Origin: Chania fonticola_B
GTDB lineage: Bacteria > Pseudomonadota > Gammaproteobacteria > Enterobacterales > Enterobacteriaceae
DNA length: 64,000 bases
NCBI RefSeq assembly: GCF_048537545.1
Contig: NZ_CP183220.1
Reading direction: 5' to 3' (one strand)
Shown here piece by piece: positions 34,901 through 43,694 of the stretch; position 1 is the first letter of the stretch, and each line of letters opens with the position of its first letter. The notes under the pieces are model-generated. The model was not told the origin of the DNA. It ran no database searches and saw only the letters and a program-made list of their open reading frames with translations. Position numbers and translations under genes: made by a program.

Positions 34901-34940
34901 CGACCGAAAGAATGCTGAGGAGTTTATTTTTGTTGGCCAT
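31911..34940 (-). CDS. tnpA: Tn3-family transposase TnpA
   Basis: 1009 residues, full length for Tn3-family transposases. N-terminal helical DNA-binding part (LSVAEQEALYGLPDFDDAQRLEF ...) and the C-terminal DDE core: YGAVDGQKFGIERPT (first Asp, near residue 690), ITGDMHSINKANFAILHWF (second Asp) and the Glu region around RNIRRSQNRIESYHQLRAAVAKVGG. It carries out replicative transposition. Start ATG 34940 lies at the edge of the res region. It is the parent type for the broken copy at 9958-10996. Confidence 0.95.
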   Translation of the reverse strand: MANKNKLLSILSVAEQEALYGLPDFDDAQRLEFLALNESELALACSRRGLHAQMYCIIQIAYFKAKHLFFRFGWDDVPDDCSFVLSRYFPGESLPDKLPYKQERYAQREKICALYGYRPWSSALSSPLEQQAAHIVHRDVTPGFVATELIIWLNAHKIIRPGYTTLQELVSRTLSDERQRLGRILTERLDDATIDGLKKLIERDDTLSRLAVLRQDARDFGWRQMVQEREKRAILAPLHRKACDILPALNISQQNLLYYASLANFYTVYDLRELKPDQTRLYLLCYSWVRYRQFSDNLVDAMFFHMKQLEDESRSVAKQLLADVQEKHRRETSKIGRLLSLYVDDSVPDPTTFGEVRRRAWKIMPREALKTTAQRMSVKPVSKLALQWQAVDGMTALIRRHLRPLFLSLDLTSVVHDSPWADALSWLRMVFSKKQTLSQRSLAECPPGTLPERLRPYLLEFGEDGEPTGLNAGRYEFWLYRQIRKRFQAGEFHLNDSLRHRHLSDELVPEGEQAAVLAEMNIPFLQKPVKSQLKALESELHRQWKAFNRELKQGKLKHLEYDKETQKLTWHKSVISRHKAQEKRFYEQLPFCDVTDVFRLVNDQCRFLHTMKPLQPRYAKKDADEDSLMAVIVAQAMNHGNHVMARTSDIPFHVLETTYEQYLRLASLVTANDCITDAIEALPIFPHYSFDPETLYGAVDGQKFGIERPTVKARHSRKYFGRGKGLVAYTLLCNHIPINGYLIGTNDYEAHHVFDIWYRNTSEVKPTAITGDMHSINKANFAILHWFCLRFEPHFTDLNRQLQELYCIRDPSAYKKCLIQPAGQIDRDLIIREKSNLDRIVATLGLKEMTQGTLVRKLCTYTTTNPTRQALFEYDRLVRSIYTLKYLRDPQLERNIRRSQNRIESYHQLRAAVAKVGGKKELTGKNDIETDISNQCGRLISNAIVYYNSAILSRLLERLEAEGNAKGIEALARISPVAWQHILLNGHYTFQSSNEIIDLDALVAGLKLG

Positions 34941-35099
34941 CCCTGATCCTTATGCTTATACACGAAAGTGTAACATTATTATTAAAATGCAACCTTTACG
35001 TGTCATAAATTAAATGACGGGTAATGTGACTGTTGTTGACAGACATCAGCACCAAAATCAGAATGTCACATAATCGAACGTATATGTGACAGGTGTAAA
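34941..35099. promoter_or_regulatory. res site and divergent tnpA/tnpR promoter region
   Basis: 159 bp between divergent tnpA and tnpR. A clear 28-bp dyad has 9-bp arms TGTCACATA (35064-35072) and TATGTGACA (35083-35091), next to the tnpR start, which is the size of a resolvase subsite. Further TGTCA/TGACG half-sites occur at about 35002-35035. TnpR should both resolve cointegrates and repress here. Confidence 0.65.
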
Positions 35100-35714
35100 A
35101 TGTTAATTGGTTATATGCGGGTATCAAAAGCAGATGGTTCTCAGGCGAATGATTTACAGCGTGATGCGCTGATCGCTGCCGGGGTTGACGCTGCCCATCT
35201 TTATGAAGACCGGGCATCGGGCAAGCGAGAAGATCGCCCTGGACTTATTGCCTGTCTGAAGGCCCTACGGCCAGATGACACCCTGATTGTATGGAAACTG
35301 GATCGACTTGGGCGCGACCTTCGTCATCTCATTAATACGGTGCATGACCTTACCGGGCGCGGGATAGGCCTGAAGGTACTGACCGGTCACGGAGCGACCA
35401 TCGATACCACGACAGCTGCCGGCAAGCTTGTTTTTGGGATCTTTGCCGCACTGGCCGAGTTTGAGCGCGAACTGATAGCCGAGCGAACGACTGCAGGCCT
35501 GGCCTCAGCAAGAGCGCGCGGGAGGAACGGCGGACGGCCTTACAAAATGACGCCAATAAAATTGCGACTGGCAATGGCATCAATGGGACGACCAGAGACG
35601 AAAGTCAGTACGTTATGCCAGGAGCTGGGGATAACCCGACAAACGCTGTACCGCCACATTTCTCCTGATGGTCAACTGCGAGCTGACGGCATAAAGCTGC
35701 TCAACCGGGGATAA
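35100..35714 (+). CDS. tnpR: Tn3-family resolvase TnpR (serine recombinase)
   Basis: 204 residues. The nucleophile Ser is at residue 9 (MLIGYMRVSKADGSQ), the catalytic Arg cluster in KLDRLGRDLRHLI, and GKLVFGIFAALAEFERELI is the serine-recombinase long helix. A C-terminal HTH is STLCQELGITRQTLYRHI. It resolves cointegrates at res. Confidence 0.95.
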   Translation: MLIGYMRVSKADGSQANDLQRDALIAAGVDAAHLYEDRASGKREDRPGLIACLKALRPDDTLIVWKLDRLGRDLRHLINTVHDLTGRGIGLKVLTGHGATIDTTTAAGKLVFGIFAALAEFERELIAERTTAGLASARARGRNGGRPYKMTPIKLRLAMASMGRPETKVSTLCQELGITRQTLYRHISPDGQLRADGIKLLNRG

Positions 35715-35799
35715 TTTTGGCGGACGGAAAAATCTGGGGTTCCGGCGTAGAACCCCGGTCTTATCTAACAACGTCTACCCTGCCCGTCGTAACGATGGA

Positions 35800-36744
35800 T
35801 TAATGGCGAATTTGCGCCAGGTCGGCGGCAGTCAGACCGGTCATTTTCATTACTGAATCGCGATCGATGCCGTTCGCCAGCATAGTGCGAGCAACGGCAA
35901 GTTTGCCCTCAAGCACCCCTTCCTGGCGTCCTTTGGCTTCACCAAGTTGGATACCTTCCAAACGGCCTTTTTCCAGCCCGCGCTCCAGGCCTTTTTGTTC
36001 CAGTTTTTGTGCAATGGTCATAAGAACCTCCTCGTGCTGTGGTGCTCGGCGTGCCAGCTCGCGGATAAAGGTTTCCGGAGAGGCTGTATCGCCAACCTGC
36101 AGCATGTAATTCATCAATGATGCCAGCTGCTCATTAGTAGTGTATCCGGCCAACAGCAAGGTGACCAGTTGTTCCAGCAGTTCGGCCAGGTCGCGCTGTC
36201 TGACATGTTTTTGCAGTAGTTCCAGGATGGCCATACGACGGTGCTGCATGATTTCATCATCTGGAATAACGGTAACGTCGACCAGCGGAAAATCATTGGT
36301 ATAAAGTTGTTGGGCCAGCTCGGGATCACCAAACTCATCCAGCCAGCGCATGGAATACGGGTAAGGAGTGACCTGACCGTGATAGAACAACAACGGGACA
36401 ACCAGAGGCAATTGCTCATTATCGGCGTCAAGATGGCGTTGCATGGCGGCGATAGCGTAGCGCATCAATCTGAAGGCCATGTGTTTGTCAGGTGAACTCT
36501 GGTGTTCAATCAAACAATAAACGTATCCGTCTCCCTTCCCCGTCTTGAGTGAATACAGAACGTCGGAATAATAGGCACGAAGGTCTTCTTCGACAAAGTT
36601 GCTGGATTCCAGTCGCAACGTGCTCAGATCACAGGTTTTCAGCAGTGCCGGCGGCAGGTGCTGCTGCAGAAAGTCGCGGGCCGTTTCCGGGTGCGTCAGA
36701 AACTGCTTGAACAAAGCGTCGTGAGGTGTGGGTGTCGTTTTCAT
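35800..36744 (-). CDS. Rpn-family recombination-promoting nuclease (PD-(D/E)XK)
   Basis: 314 residues. N-terminal PDDEXK nuclease of the Rpn/YhgA (transposase_31) family: PHDALFKQFLTHPETARDFLQQHLP, then YYSDVLYSLKTG (Asp) and YVYCLIEHQSSPDKHMAFRLMRY (Glu-x-Gln). The C-terminal third is a Gly/Glu/Lys-rich periodic helix (LEKGRLEGIQLGEAKG). RpnA proteins are DNA endonucleases that raise recA-independent recombination. The gene is intact and has no obvious partner. Confidence 0.9.
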   Translation of the reverse strand: MKTTPTPHDALFKQFLTHPETARDFLQQHLPPALLKTCDLSTLRLESSNFVEEDLRAYYSDVLYSLKTGKGDGYVYCLIEHQSSPDKHMAFRLMRYAIAAMQRHLDADNEQLPLVVPLLFYHGQVTPYPYSMRWLDEFGDPELAQQLYTNDFPLVDVTVIPDDEIMQHRRMAILELLQKHVRQRDLAELLEQLVTLLLAGYTTNEQLASLMNYMLQVGDTASPETFIRELARRAPQHEEVLMTIAQKLEQKGLERGLEKGRLEGIQLGEAKGRQEGVLEGKLAVARTMLANGIDRDSVMKMTGLTAADLAQIRH

Positions 36745-36796
36745 GATGACATCGTAGCACGTCGAGCCTTCTGTTCAATATCGTTGCAGTAGAGAT

Positions 36797-37390
36797 TCAG
36801 AGGTGGTTTTCATTCGCCAAATACCTTTTTTTAGTCCAAAAAATGGGGGCTATCAGGGCAAACAAGCTACCTGCAGAAAAAGCGCCTATGGCGAGAAAAA
36901 TACTTTCAGCCAGGCCACCACTTGAATAATCAAACGCAGTCATTGCCATTGTGAAAACAACGGCAAACAGGGCCAGGTAGGTGTATTTCTTGCGGATAGG
37001 AAACTCGATCAGCCCAGTACGGATGACATTATCCCCAAGCCATCGCCTGACCTTTTCAACATCAATAACAGGCTCGTAAAAAAGCTCCGTTTCCATGGCA
37101 CTATTGGCATGAGCCAATATATCCTTTAACGAAGGTAAATCAGCTGGCCACTGATGTGTCCTGTTAACACCATAAGCCCGGAGTAAAGGCCATGCAAAGG
37201 CGTAATGACTGACTTTCTGAATGTATCGTCCATCCAGCACGGCCCAAACATCCTTACCCCCGGCGATATCCACGACATAAATCGCAATTCTTTCGGCTTT
37301 AGGATAATGATGGGTGTATACCTTGGCAGGGATCTTATCTATCTTGTGATGCCGACAAAAGTTGACGCGATTCTTTCCCTCATGAGGCAA
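36797..37390 (-). CDS. Membrane protein of unknown function
   Basis: 197 residues: a soluble N-terminal part rich in aromatic and basic residues (about 1-135), then two predicted membrane spans (TYLALFAVVFTMAMTAF and AESIFLAIGAFSAGSLFALIAPIFW) with a short basic tail. No family recognised. The first codons lie 19 bases from the IS1-family copy B, so the promoter and perhaps the original N-terminus were displaced. Confidence 0.6.
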   Translation of the reverse strand: MPHEGKNRVNFCRHHKIDKIPAKVYTHHYPKAERIAIYVVDIAGGKDVWAVLDGRYIQKVSHYAFAWPLLRAYGVNRTHQWPADLPSLKDILAHANSAMETELFYEPVIDVEKVRRWLGDNVIRTGLIEFPIRKKYTYLALFAVVFTMAMTAFDYSSGGLAESIFLAIGAFSAGSLFALIAPIFWTKKRYLANENHL

Positions 37391-37423
37391 GAACAGACCG
37401 AGTTTAGGGGTCGTGACGCAGAT

Positions 37424-37927
37424 TTAGTGGTAGTGGTTGATTGTCAGATACGAACCGATGATCTTATCGTGCATCTCTTCTGACTTTGAGAAGCAGATGG
37501 TTTTGCGGGCAAGGCGTTTGATGTGAGTTCTCAGATTCAGATTATGTCGTTCTATCCGCTGAGTATATTTCTTGCTGATAACATGGCTGGTTGAGGCCAG
37601 CAGCGTCTGATAGACCGGCCATGCATCGGTCATGTAGAAGGCAATGTTAAACCGACTCAGTAAAGCCAGAAGACGCTGCAATGTCAGAGCGTTACGTGGG
37701 CCAAATGCATGGGCGAGAACACGTTTGCGGATACGGTCATAGGCATAAAACAGCCAGCGCGGATTGTCTTTACAGCGGACATACGACCACTGCTCATCGG
37801 CTTCACAGCAGATAACGACTTCTGCCCCTGGCTCAACGTTTTGCGCTACCTGATGCGGGGCAAGTTTTTTAGATGACGGAGAACGGTGTTGAGGCTTATC
37901 TTCAATACCCTTGCGGTATCGCGGCAT
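37424..37927 (-). CDS. insB: IS1-family InsB transposase frame, copy B
   Basis: Protein identical to copy A (motifs EADEQWSYV, YMTDAWPVYQ, IERHNLNLRTH); expressed as an InsAB fusion through the A6C slippage site. Confidence 0.88.
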   Translation of the reverse strand: MPRYRKGIEDKPQHRSPSSKKLAPHQVAQNVEPGAEVVICCEADEQWSYVRCKDNPRWLFYAYDRIRKRVLAHAFGPRNALTLQRLLALLSRFNIAFYMTDAWPVYQTLLASTSHVISKKYTQRIERHNLNLRTHIKRLARKTICFSKSEEMHDKIIGSYLTINHYH

Positions 37928-38121
37928 CCGGAGCCGTTCATCGCCATATCAATAATGGTCTGATGGGTTTCGGGTTTAGCTCCGTTGTAGCGATAGCTGA
38001 GCTGGAAGGTCTTCAGGCATAGTTTGCAGCGATAGAGCTGCGTTCCTGAGCTGGAATGACCGTTTCTGATCACACCCTGAGTTTCAGAACAGCGGGGACA
38101 AACCACATCAACCTTTGCCAT
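37846..38121 (-). CDS. insA: IS1-family InsA, copy B
   Basis: 91 residues, zinc finger CPRC ... CKLC and HTH; overlaps insB by 82 bases as in the other copies. Confidence 0.88.
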   Translation of the reverse strand: MAKVDVVCPRCSETQGVIRNGHSSSGTQLYRCKLCLKTFQLSYRYNGAKPETHQTIIDMAMNGSGCRDTARVLKISLNTVLRHLKNLPRIR

Positions 38122-38172
38122 CAGTCATCCAAAAAGCGAAGCATACAATAACACTAACTCGGCGTCATGACC

Positions 38173-38387
38173 CCCAAATCGACCAAAAAATTATCGACGA
38201 AATAACCCCACGTTACATCCATATCTCAAGTTCTTGGAAAAACGTATTATGGCCGTGGGGCTATGCGCCGGAAGAACTGTCTCAAGAAGTTAAGCCTGAG
38301 GGCATACGAGAACCCCGGGCTGCTATTGATAATTACCAACCGAACAGGCCTGATACGGGATGGCAGAGAAAGATTTTCAACAGTTGA
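38173..38387 (+). pseudogene. 3' fragment of an IS1-interrupted gene
   Basis: Open from the IS1 edge to TGA 38387 and encoding about 70 residues (IDQKIIDEITPRYIHISSSWKNVLWPWGYAPEELSQ ... RPDTGWQRKIFNS). The composition looks like real protein. The HISSSWKNVLWPWGY stretch is loosely reminiscent of the end of GT8-type glycosyltransferases, but this is weak. The 5' part is not in the window. Confidence 0.4.
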
Positions 38388-38406
38388 TAGTAGTTAGCTG
38401 AAGGAA

Positions 38407-38432
38407 AGCCCTCGATAAGGAAGTCGAGGGCT
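38407..38432 (+). terminator. Hairpin after the gene fragment
   Basis: Perfect 9-bp stem AGCCCTCGA / TCGAGGGCT, loop TAAGGAAG, 20 bases after the stop at 38387. No T run follows, so it may act weakly. The remaining 270 bases before 38703 are AT-rich and presumably hold the promoter of the biosynthetic cluster. Confidence 0.5.
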
Positions 38433-38702
38433 AAATCACCAAAATCTGTTGATATAGAGGGAGTGACCGGCCAACTTTTCCTCTCACCTCAGTGACGCAT
38501 AAACCTTAAAATTTTCTAACAGTTTTTCCTTGAAACCTTACGTTTTGTGGGTTAATAATTACTTGCTTTACATAACTTTACACGCTGTGGTTTCATCATC
38601 AAAACGATTCTTTTTCCACTTAATTGGGAACGTTACTGGAGACTTGTTAAGAAATAGTTAATTTAAATCAATGCACTACAAATAATAGCAGGAGGTACTG
38701 CG

Positions 38703-40079
38703 ATGCACGAAAGGCAAGAGAAGAATGCAATGTTCATTTCGTTCGATGCCGTCTCGGTCTCGGGGATCACGGTGGAAGCAATGAAGATTGCCAAACGACT
38801 GCAAGCCTGTGGATTTCGCTCTTATCTTGATCTGGGATACGACATCAAGATTGATAAGGGAAACTTTAATAAACCCTATCAGCATGAGCATGACATCTAC
38901 CGCGATGTCTTTACGCTGGTCCGCCTGGACGACATAACGTCGATTCCAGATTACCACCCCGCCTTTCTCGACTACGCGCACGCGGCGTTGATCGGCCAGA
39001 AAACGCCCATTGACGAGCAAGAAAAAACCGCTTTGTTGCATACCATCGCGTTGACGGCGCCGCAGCTGGCGGATCGCCTCGTCGCCCAATGGGAAGCGCT
39101 GGCAATCAGCCATGTGGTGGTGGAAAACGGCACGCTGCCGGAAAACATCATCTATACCAAAGCGCTGTATCTGGCGATCGAAGATTATGGCCGACGTTAT
39201 CGACTGACGCGTTTCGTCATCTGGCGCGATCATGACCTGATGTGGAACAGCGAGAAAAAGGTGCTCAAATACGGCCCACCGCCTTATTCTCACGCCATCA
39301 AACCTATCCCTTCAAAATACATTACCTATGTCACGCTCAATCACGATCTGAAGCAAAAGCTGGAGGCCTGGTGCAATCATGATGTCCATGTCGAGGTAAA
39401 GAAAAATACCTATGACTTCTCGGACAGTCACGAAAGAACGAATGTCAGAAAGCAGATGAATATTCGCGATAATGATCTTCTCATTGCCAGAACCACCCGC
39501 ATCATCCCTCAGAAAAGATTGGATCGCGATATTATGCTGATCAGCCGGCTTAACGATTTATTTATCCGCGACCACAACACTCGACGCGCCTATTTGGCGA
39601 TCGCCGGCAATAAATATGAAAATCCGTCATGTTATCAGCAACTCGCCAAATTGGCGCAGGAACTGAATGTTCTCCCCTATGTCAAATTCGTCGGCATGCT
39701 TCCCCATGTCGATATGCGCTCGGAAAACGACGCGTTTTGCATAGAGGACCTCTATCACTCTTGCGACCTGGTCTCTTTTCTCACCTCGTATGATTATGAT
39801 AGCTATGGCAATCCTATCGGTGAAGCGATCAGTTGCCGCCGTTGCTATATCACCACTCGCTACGAATATTATCACGAAGTCTACGGCCAGCATGGGTTTG
39901 AAGCGCCCGTCATGCCGATCTCCGAGTTACAGGATGGGCCGCCGAACGACGAATTCATCCAGGAAGTCTACCGGTTCATTAATAACAAGGAGAAGATGAA
40001 GCGCGTGGCGGAAAAGAATTACGCGCTGGGCAAGCGGATTTTATCCAACAACGTCATGGAGTTCTTAAATATCAGCTAA
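38703..40079 (+). CDS. GT4-type glycosyltransferase, first gene of a biosynthetic cluster
   Basis: 458 residues with a GT-B arrangement. The C-terminal half shows the retaining GT4 pattern: ARTTRIIPQKRLDRDIMLISRL (donor-binding Arg/Lys), YVKFVGMLPH, and an acidic stretch DLVSFLTSYDYDSYGNPIGEAISC equivalent to the E-x7-E motif. It should transfer a sugar from a nucleotide donor. An AGGAGG ribosome site precedes the ATG. It is followed by a GT2, a radical SAM enzyme, barrel proteins and an exporter in one direction. Confidence 0.82.
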   Translation: MHERQEKNAMFISFDAVSVSGITVEAMKIAKRLQACGFRSYLDLGYDIKIDKGNFNKPYQHEHDIYRDVFTLVRLDDITSIPDYHPAFLDYAHAALIGQKTPIDEQEKTALLHTIALTAPQLADRLVAQWEALAISHVVVENGTLPENIIYTKALYLAIEDYGRRYRLTRFVIWRDHDLMWNSEKKVLKYGPPPYSHAIKPIPSKYITYVTLNHDLKQKLEAWCNHDVHVEVKKNTYDFSDSHERTNVRKQMNIRDNDLLIARTTRIIPQKRLDRDIMLISRLNDLFIRDHNTRRAYLAIAGNKYENPSCYQQLAKLAQELNVLPYVKFVGMLPHVDMRSENDAFCIEDLYHSCDLVSFLTSYDYDSYGNPIGEAISCRRCYITTRYEYYHEVYGQHGFEAPVMPISELQDGPPNDEFIQEVYRFINNKEKMKRVAEKNYALGKRILSNNVMEFLNIS

Positions 40080-40155
40080 TCATCGAATGACGTGACATTT
40101 CATTTTCAGACAAGCCATTTCTAACTGTGGACTTTCATTAGCCCTTGGAGGATCT

Positions 40156-41433
40156 ATGCGTGATACTGTTTTTGTGTCTGTCGTACTGCCCGTTTATAAT
40201 GAAAGCGACCGTATTGAGGCGGTTTTACTTTCGCTGTTCAATCAGCACACCAAGAATGAATTAATCACCCACGACACTTACGAACTGATTGTCGTTGATA
40301 ACAACTCCACCGATGATTCCGTCGCTAAAATAAACGCGTTTAGTGAAAGGCATCCGGCTATGGCCATTCATGTTATCGCCGAAACGGTGCAGGGTGTCTC
40401 CTCGGCCAGAAAACGCGGCATGGACTATGCGTCGCTGCGTTCTAAAGCCCGCGACAGCCGGCTGGGAAATAAACGCAAGCACTATATCGTTTCCGCCGAT
40501 GCCGATTGCACCGTGGATGCATTTTGGCTTTACGAGCTGGTGAATACCATGATCGAGCAACAAGGCGACCTGGGCACCTGCAACTATTACTACCCTCCCG
40601 CAGAGTTTGAGCACCGCCCCAACCTGTTCCGCGAGATCCAAAAAACGCTGCGTCTGCGCGAATTTTCGTTCTCCCTGTTCGGCGGCTTCCCCGACGGCAA
40701 AGGGTTCGGGGTGGAGCGCAGCCTGTATGACGCAGTAGGCGGCATCGAAATCTTCTACCAGCTCAACCATGGCCGCTTTGTCGAACACCTGTCCGACGAC
40801 TGGGACTTCGGCATTAAGGTCATCGCCTACGGCGGCAAGCCGGTTTACGCTCGCCATGCTTACGTTGAGATCAACAGCCGCCGGGTGGACACCATTCTCG
40901 ATGAGGTGATCAACGGCATCGCCTACGGCAAGGACGGCATCATTATCATGAAGGACGTCCGGCCGGACGTTGAGCGACAGAAAACCGCGCTGGCAGACGC
41001 CACGCCGGCGGAGGCGAAACTGGCCTGGGACTATTCGGTCAAGGACTACACGCCAAAGAATATCTTACTGCCGGTGCTGCTCAATCCGTATCTGCTGTTG
41101 GAAAACAGCGAAGTGCGCGATTTCTTCTCCGGTCCGCTGGCCGACAGCCTCTACCGACGCATTCACGAGCTGAAACACGAGATGCGCATCATCGATTTCA
41201 AACCGATCCATGCCTACAAAACCCCCGCCTATCGGCTCTACCTCGAATTTCGCGATGCGCTGTTTGCCGCCATGCGGCGCGCCGTCGGTGACGATATCGG
41301 CTTCCCGCCCGCATTGCCGGCCTGCTTCGATACGGTCAAAGACGAGGATTTCACCCGCTTTGTTTATTACTTCTGTGAAGACCGCGAGTCCGGCGAAGCC
41401 CACAACTATTTCGGCAACGGAGGGGTATTCTGA
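40156..41433 (+). CDS. GT2-type glycosyltransferase
   Basis: 425 residues, GT-A fold. Start VSVVLPVYNESDRIEAVLLSLF, UDP-binding YELIVVDNNSTDDSV, and the DXD-like motif in HYIVSADADCTVDAFW. A Glu-Asp-type catalytic region may be EHLSDDWDFGIKVIAYGG. The C-terminal 150 residues are extra and unassigned. Strong ribosome site TTGGAGGA. Its TGA shares one base with the ATG of the radical SAM gene. Confidence 0.85.
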   Translation: MRDTVFVSVVLPVYNESDRIEAVLLSLFNQHTKNELITHDTYELIVVDNNSTDDSVAKINAFSERHPAMAIHVIAETVQGVSSARKRGMDYASLRSKARDSRLGNKRKHYIVSADADCTVDAFWLYELVNTMIEQQGDLGTCNYYYPPAEFEHRPNLFREIQKTLRLREFSFSLFGGFPDGKGFGVERSLYDAVGGIEIFYQLNHGRFVEHLSDDWDFGIKVIAYGGKPVYARHAYVEINSRRVDTILDEVINGIAYGKDGIIIMKDVRPDVERQKTALADATPAEAKLAWDYSVKDYTPKNILLPVLLNPYLLLENSEVRDFFSGPLADSLYRRIHELKHEMRIIDFKPIHAYKTPAYRLYLEFRDALFAAMRRAVGDDIGFPPALPACFDTVKDEDFTRFVYYFCEDRESGEAHNYFGNGGVF

Positions 41434-42881
41434 TGAACGACGAAGCCTTGCATTCATTGCTGGATATCGATGAAAACTATCCCACGCCGCGGGTGAACGC
41501 GTTCCTGGCGCAACCGGAAAACCGGGCCTTTCTGGAGTACGTCCATAAGGATCCGTTCGGCTGTCACGTGTTCCCCGGCGATCTCGTCGATTACCCGCTG
41601 GCCGCGTTTTTTGCCGACATGGAGGCCGACATTCGCCAGGCGGGCAAAATCCACCTCTGGGCCTATATTCCGACCTGCCGCTATCGCTGTCATTTTTGCC
41701 AGTACCCCACGGTGATCCTCAATCCCAAGGCGCCCGCCTCTCAGGCGGTATTCCGCGATTTGGTCGATTTCAACATCAAGGAGGCGCAAATGTGGCTGGC
41801 GCGCGTGCCCAGCCTGGCCGAAGTGGAAATCGGCGAATTCAACGTCTTTGGCGGCACGCCGTCCTTGCTGCCGGAGCCGGAACTGCGCCGCATGATGGCC
41901 TTCTACTTCAGCCATTTTAACTTCGCCAACGCCACCCTGCGCTTCGAAGGGGAGCCCGGTACCCTGAACAAAGCCTATCTGGCGCTGCTGAAAGAGCTCG
42001 GCTTCAGCAAAATCAGTTTCGGCACCCAATCCTTCAATGACGACATCATCACCGCCTGCGGGCGCATGCACTCGGCCGAAGAGTGCGTGGAGACCATTCA
42101 TCATGCGCGCGCGCTCGGCATTGATTGGGTCAGCGTGGATCTCATTTACGGCATGCTGGGCCAAAGCGTGGACGACGTGAAATACGATATGGAAAAAGCC
42201 CTCGAGCTGAATCTGTCGCACGTCGTCTGCACCAAGCTGCACATGGATGAGTTTATTAAAAATCGCACCGGCGTCTCGGGCGAGCGCGAAAGCCTGTGGC
42301 AGAAAAAGGGGCTGATCAGCATCAACAACCTGCGTTTCCCTGGGCTGGGCAAACAGTACCAAATGCGCGAGCTGGTCGAGAACTACCTGAATGGCGGCTA
42401 TACCGAACACCCCACCATGTACTTTCACCGCAATGATCAACAGCCGGAAAAGTGGAAAGCGCTCATCACCGATCTCGATAAGCAGTATCCGGAAGTGGCG
42501 ATCGGTTTGGGCGGCAGCTCCAAATCGACGCGATCCGAAGCCATCAACATCACCGGTTACAAGAAGTACAAGGAGGCGCTCAACCAAGACCGCCTGCCCA
42601 TCGAGGAAAGCCGCGGTTTCTCTCCGATCCAGCGCGAAGTGAACGCCTTCAAAATGGCGCTATCCACCTTGCTGCCGGTGGACGATAGGGTGTTTAAACG
42701 GCGCTTTGACGGCAACAGCCTGTTTGCTAACCCGGTCATCCGCCGCACGTTGAAAACCCTGGTGGATAAAGCGCTGGTCACCGTCGATGGTCCGTGCGTC
42801 ACGCTGACGCCCATCGGCGTCACGCTGGTTGAAGCCATTATCAATACCCAATTTTCCGCCGCATTCGCCAATCAGGAGTGA
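41433..42881 (+). CDS. HemN-like radical SAM enzyme
   Basis: 482 residues. The cluster motif is PTCRYRCHFCQYP (C-x3-C-x2-C) near residue 80. NVFGGTPSLLPEPEL and SFGTQSFNDDIITACGRMHSAEECVETI are typical of the HemN/HemW/ChuW branch. A HemN-type C-terminal part with a winged helix (FANPVIRRTLKTLVDKALVTVDGP) follows. Members of this branch act as coproporphyrinogen dehydrogenases, heme-handling proteins or C-methylases/ring-openers. The companions here (glycosyltransferases, barrel proteins, exporter) point to a specialised product rather than heme synthesis (inference). Confidence 0.85.
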   Translation: MNDEALHSLLDIDENYPTPRVNAFLAQPENRAFLEYVHKDPFGCHVFPGDLVDYPLAAFFADMEADIRQAGKIHLWAYIPTCRYRCHFCQYPTVILNPKAPASQAVFRDLVDFNIKEAQMWLARVPSLAEVEIGEFNVFGGTPSLLPEPELRRMMAFYFSHFNFANATLRFEGEPGTLNKAYLALLKELGFSKISFGTQSFNDDIITACGRMHSAEECVETIHHARALGIDWVSVDLIYGMLGQSVDDVKYDMEKALELNLSHVVCTKLHMDEFIKNRTGVSGERESLWQKKGLISINNLRFPGLGKQYQMRELVENYLNGGYTEHPTMYFHRNDQQPEKWKALITDLDKQYPEVAIGLGGSSKSTRSEAINITGYKKYKEALNQDRLPIEESRGFSPIQREVNAFKMALSTLLPVDDRVFKRRFDGNSLFANPVIRRTLKTLVDKALVTVDGPCVTLTPIGVTLVEAIINTQFSAAFANQE

Positions 42882-42884
42882 AAG

Positions 42885-43694
42885 ATGACGACGACTGTCT
42901 CCGATCCCAAACCGGTATTCAGCTTCTATTACATCGGCATCGATACCGAAGCCGGCGTAACGCCACAGCAGTTTGAAACCTTCGTGCGCGAACAAGGCGT
43001 GCATATCCCCTGTTATCCCGGCTGGCGCTGGACGTTGCTGCGCGGCCTGCGCGGCGAACGCGTCGGGCAATACCTGATGCTGTACGAGATTGACAGCGCC
43101 GAGCAGCGCGATCGTTACGTCACCGCCACCGGGCAGCGAACGGCGCAAGCGCACGAATTCTGGCGGCGGCATGCCGACGCGCAGGAAATCCTCGCCGAGT
43201 GGCGAAAACTGGGCACCTACAGCCTGCTGCCGACGCTGTTCAGCGATTATCGCCTGCTGGCGGAGAATCGAAAAAGCGACGTGCCGCCCGGCCCGCGCTA
43301 CCGGGAACGGCCGGGCGAACCGCCCGAGGCGCGCATTATCGGCATCCACAATCTGGCGCTGCGCGAAGGCGTGACCCCGGCGCAATTCGAACGCTTTATC
43401 GCCGAAAATCACCATCGCATTGAGGATTATCCGGGCTGGAAGTTTCACTTGCTGAAGGGAGAGCGCGGCAATCGGCTCGACCAGTACGCGGTGATGATGG
43501 AAATCGTCAGCCTGGCGGCGCTGGACGTGTTCTATCCGGAGCCCGATATTGCCACCGCCGAAGCGGCAACCTTCGCCAAAGCGCATCGCGACACCAAGCA
43601 AATGTATGAAGAGTGGAAGCAACTGGCGTCATTTTCTGGTTCACCGCAGATTTATACCGATTATCTGTCCGTCGCGCAGAGCCGATCGTCATGA
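42885..43694 (+). CDS. Duplicated ferredoxin-like (dimeric barrel) domain protein A
   Basis: 269 residues built of two homologous halves (about 8-125 and 146-262). Each half has a strand-helix start (GVTPQQFETFV / GVTPAQFERFI), then CYPGWRWTLLRGLRGERVGQYL / DYPGWKFHLLKGERGNRLDQYA, then a helix ending with EEW. The spacing resembles EthD/DABB-type alpha-beta barrels, which bind or cyclise small hydrophobic molecules; function here unknown. It overlaps the MFS gene by 4 bases (ATGA). The paralogue is at 44898. Confidence 0.65.
   Translation: MTTTVSDPKPVFSFYYIGIDTEAGVTPQQFETFVREQGVHIPCYPGWRWTLLRGLRGERVGQYLMLYEIDSAEQRDRYVTATGQRTAQAHEFWRRHADAQEILAEWRKLGTYSLLPTLFSDYRLLAENRKSDVPPGPRYRERPGEPPEARIIGIHNLALREGVTPAQFERFIAENHHRIEDYPGWKFHLLKGERGNRLDQYAVMMEIVSLAALDVFYPEPDIATAEAATFAKAHRDTKQMYEEWKQLASFSGSPQIYTDYLSVAQSRSS

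Larger units (their letters stand above)
30288..35756. mobile_element. Tn3-family transposon with intact tnpA, res and tnpR, split at its left end by IS91-family copy 2
   Basis: Right inverted repeat ends at 35756 and read inward begins GGGGTTCTACGCCGGAACCC. The same repeat is found at the left as GGGGTTC (30288-30294), then the IS91-family element, then TACGCCGGAACCCC from 31886; the two ends agree for 33 bp. The genes tnpA and tnpR diverge from a res region. There is no passenger gene, so it is a cryptic minimal transposon. Flanking pentamers ATCAT and GGTCT do not match. Confidence 0.88.
37409..38172 (-). mobile_element. IS1-family element, copy B (764 bp)
   Basis: Same ends and length as copies A and C; the flanks carry no matching target duplication. 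It separates the membrane-protein gene from an unrelated 3' gene fragment on its right. Confidence 0.9.
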